64,000 nt of DNA from Garcia nutans (lineage: Eukaryota; Streptophyta; Magnoliopsida; Malpighiales; Euphorbiaceae), in NCBI GenBank assembly GCA_947685225.1, contig CANTUV010000024.1:16696001-16760000 (forward strand), written 5' to 3'. Below are positions 48,179 through 58,119 of this stretch, piece after piece; positions within the stretch are counted from its first letter, which is position 1, and the number at the start of each line of letters is the position of its first letter. The position numbers and the translations under genes are program-made. The notes beneath the pieces were generated by a model, which was given only the letters and a program-made list of their open reading frames with translations, had not been told where the DNA came from and did no database searches.

Positions 48179-48312
48179 ACCCTAAAAAACACAGAAAAAA
48201 GGGGGATCGGACTTGGAGAAACTTTTGGAGAAAAAAAGAAAACTTTGGACTAAGATCGAATAGTGGAACTTTAGATTTGAAAGGAGCAATAAGCAAGCAA
48301 TTTAGAATTCAT

Positions 48313-48335
48313 CAAAGGCAGCAACCTTGCCTTTG
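48313..48335 (+). other. 8-bp hairpin after the LTR TATA box
   Basis: Arms CAAAGGCA and TGCCTTTG around loop GCAACCT, about 140 bases after the TATA box, so probably in the RNA 5' end. Identical at 56451-56473. A degraded form in A (3106-3127) keeps CAAAGG/CCTTTG. Confidence 0.65.
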
Positions 48336-49398
48336 TCCTTGTTCATCCAAGAAGCAATTTTTGGTGGAATCAACTAACGAAGCTTTGAATCTCTAATCTC
48401 TTTTTGTTTTATTTTCTTACAGTAGCTTCAATCACTAAAAATTAATAAATTATTTTCTTTTGATTCCAAAAACCGTAGAACCCTAATTTATTTCTTCTAA
48501 ACCTTATAACCTTAAATCGTTTATTCTATTTTCAAAAACCTTAAAAATACTTTTCTATTTCTTCTAAAACCTTAGAACCCTAATTTATTTCCTCAAAATC
48601 TTAAAACCCTAAATTGTTCCTTCTATTTCCAAAAACCCTAAAAAATCTCTTTTGTTTCCAAAAACCTTAAATCATTTTTCCTATTTCCAAAAGCTTTTAA
48701 AAACCCTAAACTGTTTTCTTCGAATTCTCTTCTAAAATTTCCAAATGTTTTGTTACATATCCAAACTCTAAACTCACTTTACAGTTTCTAAAAAATCACA
48801 ATTACTTTATAAACTCTAAAATATTTTCTTCAACTCCAAAATCAAGACAGTAAACCCCAAACCAGTTAATCTAAACCCTAAGTTTTTCTAAACCCTAATT
48901 CCCTCAAAACTAATAGGTAAACCCTAGTTTTCCTAAACCCTAATCCTTAAAACCTTATAAACCTAAACATTCAAACTCAATACAGTATATCCAAAGCAAC
49001 AATCCAGTAACCAAGAGTTATAAACCTAATGTTTTAATATCCTAAAATCCTAATTTCATAATGTTACCCCTAAACCTTAATTCATTCCATTTTTTCAAAA
49101 CCTTTATAGTAGATTAAACAAATAACAATAATAATATCCTAAGATTCCAAAACCCTAAATATTAATTGAAGAACGTTAAATAGAAACAGTAAAACTCAAT
49201 TTGTATCTTTACTTGCTTTATTTTTAGATTTGATTATGTACTCTAGTATTGCTTTGGTGGTTGATTTATTTAATTTCAATGCTTGATTTATTTAATTTAT
49301 CATGGATGAATGTTTATTATATATTTTTTATGAATGATTTATTTATGATGAATGGTTATTTACTTTTATTGATTTATCTAGATTTTCAAATGTTGTAA

Positions 49399-49567
49399 GA
49401 GTTATGTTTCCACTTCGTGGGTACCTCATTAGCTAAATATCATGTAATTAAAATTGCTTTTATATTTTAGACCAATGTAAAGGACATGTGCCTACCTTTT
49501 GGTGGGTGTCCTATTAGTTTAGATATGGATGATGTAAGGGCATGTTTCCATCTTCGGATGGGTGTCC
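49399..49567 (+). other. Three-hairpin module, F 5' LTR
   Basis: Module 1 (49399-49427): GAGUUA/UACCUC, one mismatch. Module 2 (49481-49512): AGGACA/UGUCCU, inner CUACC/GGUGG. Module 3 (49538-49567): GGGCA/UGUCC with a G-U pair, inner CCAUC/GAUGG with UUCG loop. Confidence 0.72.
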
Positions 49568-49956
49568 ATTTATTTACTTTGCTTGGACATTGCTTTGATT
49601 TTAATATAGCGATGATTTATTTCAATTGTTGCATGTAATATGGATAATGTTGTTATATTTAAGAATTTTATAATATTAAGACCTGTAAAGGAGGCCGGTT
49701 CCAATGAATTGGGCATTGTGGGGGTGCTGGGCCATTTCTCACCTTCCCTACACATATCCAACTTTTTGAACCCATTAGTGGGTTGAGGATTCCTTAGGAA
49801 TCGAGTCATCCACCCCTTTCTTTTTCTTGGCCCATCCGGGTGGCGACTCCATTTTCTCCGGACTTAGGTCCATGTTCTCTAAGGCCCCGAGTCTAAATAG
49901 TTTCGAAGTCGTGAGAACCATTCCATCGGGAATGGGGGTGAAAATCCCCGCTCACA

Positions 49957-49985
49957 GTAGCGACTCTACTAGGGATAAGAGAAGT
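49957..49985 (+). promoter_or_regulatory. Primer-binding site of element F
   Basis: GTAGCGACTCTACTAGGGAT directly follows the LTR. One change from B (TGGCGACTC becomes TAGCGACTC). Confidence 0.68.
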
Positions 49986-51114
49986 TGATTCCGTTGGTCT
50001 TTATATTATTATATTCTTACTTATAATGATATTATCCATTGCATCATATTAGATTGCATTGTGTGCGTGAGTTAGGAAGCCCGTGTTACCTGTGTTGTGT
50101 TATGTAAGGGATACCATACTTTCACTCAAGGTATGGAGATTGAGCATGGCATAACCACTCATAGCCTTGTACCATTTGGTATATACTTGCTATAGGAACC
50201 TAAGCCTTTTAACCCAAAGACTAAAGCTCATGTAATTGGCCTAGTTACTTTCCTTAGGTTTTACCCCAAATGCATGTTGTTTGACTATGGTTAATTTATC
50301 TTGGCTTAAATCATGGCTTATTTGGTTTGTTCTTTTTCTAATATGACCTAAGTACATTGTAAGCTCAAAATAAAATTTTCTTTAAAGTCCAAAAGACCAA
50401 AACTATTTTCAAAACTTTTCAAAATGGTCTTTGGACACAAAACTTTTCTAAAAAACAAATCAAAAATTCTTTTGCTCATTACCCAAATACTAAGCGCAAA
50501 ATCTATTTTTTCTAAAATATTTTTACAATGGGCTTAAAAACAAAATTATTTTCATCCAACAAAGAGCTTGTAAATTATTTAGGTCAATTACGAAATACCA
50601 AAAATCAATTATGAGCCTAGTTTATACTAAGAATAATTAATCATGGGTTGTTTTTGGCATGAATCATTAGTTACTTTTTCAAGTGAGAAATCTATTTATA
50701 ATAAACCTCTTAATTTAGTTTTAATCCAATATAGCATAAAAGCTACTTTAGTTGGTTGAATGGATTAAAACCTAATTAATGGGAATTATCATGAACTGAT
50801 TTCCGTTTTTGAAAATATAACTATTGATTGAAACATCCGAGGGAACTTTTCGAAAACAAGATACCCCATGTTGGTATTTTGTTAACCATATTACCTAGGA
50901 AAAGAGACTCGCCATTCGTGTGTGGATGTTATACTTGTCCTTGTTTGTTGATTGTTTGTGCCTACATGCATACATACATACATTTGCATTTCATATCATT
51001 GATCCTTTCTGGCTCACAGCCCTTGATTATGACAGTTCAAAAGCTTACAACCATCCGACCTACACCGGAGACGAAGAATCTAGTAGCAACTCAATCACTT
51101 GCTCACTAAAAGCA
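49986..51114 (+). other. Conserved leader of F
   Basis: Non-coding stretch before gag matching B and C. The reading frame from 50920 joins gag in frame but lies in leader sequence; ATG 51115 is the start shared with B and C. Confidence 0.6.
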
Positions 51115-52507
51115 ATGGAGCCCGAACAAATTCAAAGAATGGTGGATGATGCTCTCAATGCCAAGATGGAAGAAATAAAAGAGGCCCTTGCTGAGACCAT
51201 GAAGAACCAATTGGTTGCAATTTTAGAAAATCATGCTGAAGCATCTGCTAGCACTATGAAGCCGAAGGACAAAGGGAAGACTAAAGTTGGTGAAGTGGTT
51301 TTTGATGATGATAAGGTGATCATTAATGATGATGATTGGGCTCAATACTTCCAAGATCCTCAAGATAAGAAGAAGGAGCCGAAGGTTGTTGAGAAGACAA
51401 CTGTTGAAAAGACCGAGATGTCTAACGTTGAGAAGATGATTGCAGACTTAGGAAAGAAATTTGAGAAGAAACTAAAAACCGAAGAATTTTCCGAAGTCAA
51501 CAAATTATTTGAGCTATATGAAGAAGTTCCATACAAATTCAAGATGCTGTCCTTTGCAAAGTTCGATGGTACTGGAAATCCCCATCCCATGTGAAGGAAT
51601 ACATCACTGCTATGTAGTCTACCCGAGCTACTAAGGTTCAAACTCTAAAATATTTCATGCTCTCATTGGACCCTATTATCCAAAATTGGTTCAACACCTT
51701 AGAGGAAAGTACTCAAAAAGATTGGGACATGTTATATAAGGCTTTCATTCAGTAATATGGATACAATGTTGAGATAGAAGTTACCTTAATGGAAGTTGAG
51801 TACATTAGACAAAGGCCAAATGAGAATTTTGTGGACTATGTGAAAAGGTGGAGAAATAAGGCTGCTTTGCTCAAGAAGAGGCCTAATGAATCAGATCAAA
51901 TAACGATGATTATGAGAGGGGTGTTTCCTAGTCTTTGTGAAAAGATGTTTGATACACTCATCCATGATTTCAAAGATCTCCTTCAAGCTGGTCTGCAAAT
52001 TGAAGAATGGGAACGGGAGAAGAATCGCTTTTCAATAAAAAGGAATGAGAAAGAAAATTATCAGTCTGGAAATCAAAGCATGCAAAAAGAAGTTGATGTT
52101 AATAGAACTGGTCAAGCAAATATAAGGTAGTTTCAGATCTGGGGAGGCCACTGTCTTGGGTTCTCAATAAGCTACAAAAGAAGGGACTATTACAGCCATT
52201 GGCCCCTCGACCTTTGTCGAATCCTTTAACCCCAAAATTTAATACTAAAGTCTTTTGTGAGTTTCATCAAACACAAGGACATGAGACAGACAAATGCTTA
52301 CGACTAAAACATGAGATCTAAAATTTAATTTACAGTGGTAAGCTGCCTGAGCTTGATAAGACCAGCACAAAAAACAATCCTTTGCCAAAATTCAACAGAG
52401 TGCCACCACCAGCAACCTTCATGGTAGGAAAAGGATTGGAAGAAGATTTTGTTTTATCATCCTTTCAAGATTGGGATATTGAAGATGTGAAAGGAAAAGA
52501 AGCTTAA
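51115..52507 (+). pseudogene. gag: gag of element F, nearly complete but frameshifted
   Basis: Starts MEPEQIQRMVDDALNAKME, a charged probable coiled coil, then a lysine-rich and acidic linker and IADLGKKFEKKLK. A frameshift at about 51590 (after GTGNPHP) breaks the frame; 51789-52130 continues with YIRQRPNENFVDYVKRW and KDLLQAGLQIEEWEREKN, the retrotransposon gag core. Another frame holds the knuckle at about 52245-52285 (CEFHQTQGHETDKC, C-x2-H-x4-H-x4-C), a Tat/Ogre gag feature, followed by a Gln-to-stop change. It ends near DVKGKEA. The protein would be about 460 residues when intact and form the particle. No protease follows. Confidence 0.82.
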
Positions 52508-54930
52508 ACTCAACAAACTTTCCTTAGCTTGAATGTTTCTTTTCAATTTTACTTTCTTTAATATTTAATTGGAAAAATCTTGTTTTCCAAATTTAAATTT
52601 GTTCAAATAAATTACTTTCATCAAAATTTTGTTGGTCTTTGTTCATTTTGGTGCTCAACCGATGAGGAATCTAGCTTGGTGTTTATAAATTAATGTGTCT
52701 AGGCATCATGACTTGAATGACTTTACTAAATGAGAGAATTGCTCTATAGCATTGAGTTGTGTATGCTTACTTAGATAGGGCTCCAGCATAATTACCTTTG
52801 TCTCGGTCCTAGTCAGTCTTAGAACATACTTTGACAAACTTTCGAGGTGAAATTGAACTCTGCTTATTTAAGGGAGAGATGATCTAGGCATTGTTTCATT
52901 AGCCAACAACTAGTATCCTACCAATCTCTAGTGGTCCCTTTGAGCCTTCATAAAATTTTAGCTTTCTTTTCATTGGCTTACAAACCCCGATAACCTACCC
53001 TGAGCTGTTGTGATACATTTGACAAGTCTTATGATCACTAACATGAAGAGGCAAGAAGATCAAAGAATGGAATGCATAGTCAAGATCATAAGGATAGTTG
53101 ATGTTCTCAAGACCTTAAGGGCAGTTGAAGTTCACCTAGTATCTCCAATCTATCAAGATAACATCAGAGTAATAAATGATTTATCCCTGTCAAAGGAGAT
53201 TTATGTCAGTCCTCTCATCCATTATTAGAAACCCAAGTTGGTACAAAAAGACAACTCTTTTAGAGCTAGAACAAAAAAAAAGAAAAAAAAGAAGAAGAAG
53301 AAGAAGAGAAAAAATAAAAGAAAAGAAAAAAAAGAAAAAGAAGAAAAGAAAAAAAAAAGAAAAAAAAAGAGAGGAAAAAAGAGAGAAAAATAAAATCTAA
53401 AAAGGCGGTTCAGAAAGCCAACTCAGTTCTCTTTTACCTAAAGCAGCAAAAGGCTTCCATTTGGGTTATAAGGACATTTTGACTTGAATTGGTCCAACCC
53501 AACCAAAGATTCAATCAAAATTGGAGAAAAAAGGAGAAAGATCATCCAGTTCTTGAAAGTTCTGTACTTGACAGTCCTACAAGGAAGAAGGACAAAATGA
53601 TAAAATGCTCAAAGAAAGGAAGATCAAGGAAAATAAAAAAGAAAGAAAAGGGAGAAGAAGAAAAGAAACAAATTCGGTTACCAAGCTTTATGCAAGGGCA
53701 AAGACTATCCCAATCAAGATCCAGATTAATGCCAAGAAGATATAAGGAATTTTGAGTCTAGCAAGATTACTCCCAGCTGCCTAAAGTTCAAAAAAGAAAT
53801 TTGTAGTGTGAGGGTTTGTCCATTGTGTCACAATAGCTCCCACTTACAAATGGCCTTCATTTAACCCATGTCCCTTATAGACCCCATTTCAAGCCTATCA
53901 AAGACCTGTTGATATCTCTTGGTAGGTAGTGTCTATTAGTGGAGATAGTTTAGATAAGCATGCATATGAGATAGAAAATATTTAAACTCAATGAGACCTT
54001 TGGCCAAGTAATGTGTATGCGCCTATCTGAAGTGCAACAATTCGTGCTTAAATAAAAATGATTCCCGAGTTTAGTACGGTAACTAGGGTTGTCATGTTAT
54101 AGATATGTTAATTTGGAAAATCAAGTCCTGAGGTACATTGACATTAATTTGGCAAAGCCAACATTTGATTTCAAATTCAAAAATAAAAAAAACAAAAAAA
54201 AAACAAAAATTACAAAGACTTCAAGTTAAGGGGAGTATGTTGAACTATCGAACTCGAAGGACACATTGGGCAAAGGAAATGATTATTGGCAAGGTCATGA
54301 AGAAGCTACCAATTGACATATTGAATCATAATTTGAAATGGATGTATCTCTGCTATTCGGGGCCTCCATTGTTCATATTTTCAACATCTTAAAGATAAAA
54401 GCTATAAATGTTGAGCATTATGTCATTCCAATGCAAGACCTGAACGAGCATCTGAAAGGAACCAATGAGAACACTTCTGCTGATCACCTCGGACTGTGAG
54501 TCGATGGAATGACTGTAAGTATTATTCATACATATCATGCATACATGAGCATATCACATCGTACTTTCTTGTCTTGTATTGTCTATTATTAAGGTGAACA
54601 GCAAACACCCTATGAAGTAAACAATCAAACGAAGATATTAAATAAGGGGGGCATAGAAGGCCCATTGCTTGAGAAAGTTCCAGTAATTTTGTAAAGAGGA
54701 AAAATGTGTGCTTGTGTGAAGAACAAAACAAAATACAAATGTCAATCAAAGCTTGCATGGAAAAAATCTTTGGGGGGGGGGGCAAGGAGAGGATATGAAG
54801 GCTAGCTAAAAAGGGCTGAATTTTTTGCAAAAAGTGCAAAGGAAGAACAAAAAAGAATGGAAAAAGAAGAAAATTAGAATTCTCAAAAGAATAAAGATGC
54901 AAAAGATGAAAGATGAGTCCAGCTAAAAGA
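52508..54930 (+). other. Non-coding 3' tail of F with polypurine stretch
   Basis: No pol motif. Landmarks match B and C: GGTGCTCAACCGATG near 52650, TTCAGAAAGCCAAC at 53410, and GAGATAGAAAATATTTAAA near 53970. 53266-53400 is almost pure A/G. An 11-G run lies at 54772-54782. Plus-strand ORFs in the purine stretch (53176-53400) encode only Lys/Arg/Glu runs. Confidence 0.65.
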
Positions 54931-54939
54931 GTTGAAGCC

Positions 54940-55700
54940 AGGGTAAAGACCCGACTTCCAATGGATAAAGATCCATTTTTCAAGAGTAAAGACCCAATTT
55001 TCAATGGATAAAGATCCATATTTCAAGGGTAAAGGCCCAATTTTCCAATGGATAAAGATCCATGTTTCAAGGGTAAAAACTCAATTTCCAATGGATAAAG
55101 ATCCATGTTTCAAGGGTAAAGACCCAATTTCCAATAGATAAAGACCCATATTTCAAGGGTAAAAGACCCAATCTCCAATGGATAAAGGTCCATGTTTGAA
55201 GGGTAAAGACTCGGTCTCCAATGGATAAAGATTCGTGTTTCCAGGGTAAAGACCCAATTTTTAATGGATAAAGATCCATGTTTCAAGGGTAAAGACCCGA
55301 TTTCCAATGGATAAAGATCCATATATCAAGGGTAAAGACCAGATTTCCAATGGATAAAGATCCATATTTCAAAGGTAAAGACTCGATTTCCAATGGATAA
55401 AGATCCATATTTCAAGTGTAAAAACCCGATTTCCAATGGATAAAGATCCATGTTTCAAGGGTAAAGACCCAATCTCTAATGGATAAAGATCCATATTTCA
55501 AGGGTAAAGACCCAATCTCCAATGGATAAAGATCCAAGTTCCCAGGGTAAAGATCCGATTTCTAATGGATAAAGATCCATATTTCAAGGTTAAAGACCCG
55601 ATCTCTAATGGATAAAGATCTATGTTTCAAGGGTAAAGACCCAATCTCCAATTGATAAAGATCCATGTTCCCAGGGTAAAAACCCAATAGATAAAGATCT
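54940..55700 (+). repeat. 43-bp tandem array made of two mini-hairpins per unit
   Basis: About 17 direct repeats of 43 bp. Each unit contains ATGGATAAAGATCCAT (6-bp arms, AAAG loop) and GGGTAAAGACCC (4-bp arms, AAAG loop). Since 43 is not a multiple of 3, long overlapping minus-strand ORFs with repeated IHW/GSLSIG motifs arise by chance. Units vary by single bases, many outside the arms. Confidence 0.9.
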
Positions 55701-55900
55701 ATTTTTGGTGGACAAAGACCCACAATCCATAAAAATGGAACTACCATTTAAGCCAGAATTCTCAACTGATAAAAGGTCACTCAAATCAAATTCAATCTCG
55801 GGTCTAAGTATCAAAATCAAATTCAAGTAACAATCTCATCAAAAATTAGTCAAAGATCTTCTTACTTTTCACTCTCTTTTACTAAAGTCTCAGATCGTTC

Positions 55901-55915
55901 AAGCAGGGGGCAAAC
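55901..55915 (+). promoter_or_regulatory. Polypurine tract of element F
   Basis: AAGCAGGGGGCAAAC abuts the TG of the 3' LTR at 55916. Confidence 0.8.
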
Positions 55916-58119
55916 TGTAGACCCTTAATTTTTGACCCAGTCCGGTCCGTTATTTTTTATAGTCCAAAATAATTTTCATGGTATTTTAATATTTATTTTA
56001 GTATTTATAATTTTTAAAAAAATTAAAAATGGTGAAGTGAATAAAAATAAAAATAAATAATAATAATAAATAATAATAATAAATAAATAAATAAAATGAA
56101 AATCGGTGACGAAAAAATTCATCACCGAAAATAATTGGCCAAGGCCAATTTCATCCGTAGGTTCCTGCGGGAGAAATGGCTTCTGGCCGCACGCTGGCAA
56201 TTTTCCAGCATAATTTTTTCCTAAACGAAATTCCATTTGGTTTCGGTTTTCTTTTCCTAATTAATGATAATTTCCTTAAACAATTGGAATTAAGCTTCCA
56301 AAATTTCCTATAAATAACCCTAAAAAACAAAGAAAAAAGGGGGATTAGACTTGGAGAAACTTTTGGAGAAAAAAAGAAAACTTTGAATTAATATCGATTA
56401 GTGGAACTTCAGAATTGAAAGGAGCAATAAGCAAGCAATTTAGAATTCATCAAAGGCAGCAACCTTGCCTTTGTCCTTGTTCATCCAAGAAGCAATTTTT
56501 GGTGGAACCAACTAACGAAGGTTTGAATCTCTAATATCTTTTTTTTTTATTTTCTTACAGCAGCTTCAATCACTAAAAATTAATAAATTGTTTTCTTTTG
56601 ATTGCAAAAACCTTAGAACCTTAATTTATTTCTTCTAAACCTTATAACCTTAAATCGTTTTTTCTATTTTCAAAAACCTTAAAAATACTTTTCTGTTTCT
56701 TCTAAAACGGTAGAAACCTAATTTTTTTCCTTAAAACCTTAAAACCCTAAATTGTTCCTTTTATTTTCAAAAACCCTAAAAAAAATACTCTTTTGTTTCC
56801 AAAATCCTTAAATCTTTTTCCTATTTACAAAAAGCTTTTAAAAACCCTAAACTGTTTTCTTTGAATTCTCTTCCAAAATTTCTAAATGTTTTGTTACATA
56901 TCCAAACTCTAAAGTCACGTTACAGTTTCTAAAAAATCATAATTACTTTATAAACTCTGAAATATTTTCTTCAACTCCAAAATCAAGACAGTAAACCCCA
57001 AACCAGTTAATCTAAACCCTAAGTTTTTCTAAACCCTAATTCCCTCAAAACTAATATGTAAACCCTAGTTTTGCTAAACCCTAATGCTTAAAACCTTAAA
57101 ACCTTATAAACCTAAACATTCAAACTCAATATAGTAAATCCCAAGCAATAACCCAGTAACCAAGAGTTATAAACCCAATGTTTTAATATCCTAAAACCCT
57201 AATTTCATAATGTTACCCCTAAACCCTAATTTGATTCATGAAATGCTAATTCATTCCATTTTTCCAAAACCTTTACAGTAGGTTAAACAAATAACAATAA
57301 TAATATCCTATGATTCCTAAATATTAATTAAAGAACTTTAAATAGAAACAGTAAACCTTAATTTCTATCTTTACTTGCTTTATTTTTAGATTTGATTATG
57401 TAGTCTAGTATTTGCTTTGGTGGTTGATTTATTTAATTTCAATGCTTGATTTATTTAATTTATCATGGATGAATGTTTATTATATATTTTTGATGAATGA
57501 TTTATTTATGATGAATGCTTATTTACTTTTATTAATTTATCTAGATTTCCAAATGTTGTAAGAGGTATGTTTCCACTTCATGGGTACCTCATTAGCTAAA
57601 TATCATGTAATTAAAATTGCTTTTATATTTTTGACCAATGTAAAGGACATATTTCTACCTTTTGGTGGGTGTCCTATTAGTTTAGATATGGATTATGTAA
57701 GGGCATGTTTCCATCTTCGGATGGGTGTCCATTTATTTACTTTGCTTGGACATTGCTTTGATTTTAATATAACGATGTTTTATTTCAATTGTTGCGTGTA
57801 ATATGGATAATGTTGTTATATTTAAGAATTTTATAATATTAAAACCTGTAAAGGAGGCCGGTTCCAATGAACCGGGAGTTGTGGGGGTGCTGGGCCATTT
57901 CTCACCTTTCCCACACATACCCAACTTTCTGAACCCATTAGGAGGTTAGGGATTCCTTAGGAATTGATTCATCCACCCTTTTCCTTTTCCCGGCCAGTCC
58001 TGGTGGCTACTCCATTTTCTTTGGACTTAGGTCCATATTCTCTAAGGCCCCGAGCCTAAACAATACTAAAGTCGTAAGAACCATTCCACTGAGAGTGGGG
58101 GCGAAAATCCTCGCTCACA
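55916..58119 (+). repeat. 3' LTR of element F
   Basis: 2204 bp, TGTAGACCC to CTCACA, close to the left LTR. It has a perfect U3 inverted repeat TCGGTGA/TCACCGA (56103-56128), TATA box 56309-56316, hairpin 56451-56473, AAACCCTAA-rich zone (56640-57250), three-hairpin module 57562-57730 and a perfect CCGGTTC/GAACCGG hairpin with CAAT loop (57858-57875). Confidence 0.9.
57562..57730 (+). other. Three-hairpin module, F 3' LTR
   Basis: Module 1 (57562-57590): GAGGUA/UACCUC. Module 2 (57644-57675): AGGACA/UGUCCU, inner CUACC/GGUGG, bulge UAUUU. Module 3 (57701-57730): GGGCA/UGUCC, inner CCAUC/GAUGG with UUCG loop. Confidence 0.74.

Larger units (their letters stand above)
47722..49956 (+). repeat. 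5' LTR of element F
   Basis: 2235 bp, TGTAGACAC to CTCACA. Order: U3 inverted repeat TCAGTGA/TCGCCGA (47921-47947, one mismatch), TATA box (48171-48178), 8-bp hairpin (48313-48335), AAACCCTAA-rich zone (48480-49170), three-hairpin module (49399-49567), PBS-like TGGCGACTC (49841-49849) and terminal hairpin CCAT/ATGG (49923-49935). Confidence 0.9.
47722..58119 (+). mobile_element. Element F: complete gag-only retrotransposon
   Basis: Complete insertion, 10398 bp, flanked by the perfect TSD TGTAT (47717-47721 and 58120-58124). LTRs 47722-49956 and 55916-58119 enclose PBS, leader, gag, non-coding tail with a polypurine stretch, hairpin array and PPT. It is the most recent insertion on its side of the window. 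No pol domain is present in 52508-55915, and because B and C have the same layout, this is a real gag-only (TR-GAG-like) family, not one deleted copy. Confidence 0.9.

Noticed and set aside
48480..49170. Interstitial telomere
   Set aside because: The AAACCCTAA motifs are spaced and imperfect and recur at the same place in every LTR of the family, so they belong to the LTR.
53176..53755. Lys/Arg/Glu-rich ORFs
   Set aside because: Translation of the polypurine stretch in the tail of F; no counterpart frame is kept in B or C.
54940..55700. Regular array that could look like CRISPR
   Set aside because: Direct tandem units with no unique spacers, in a plant retroelement next to its PPT.
54522..55826. 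Long minus-strand ORFs with repeated IHW and GSLSIG motifs
   Set aside because: They are translations of the 43-bp tandem array; its length is not a multiple of 3, so all frames stay open and repeat the motif. No gene.
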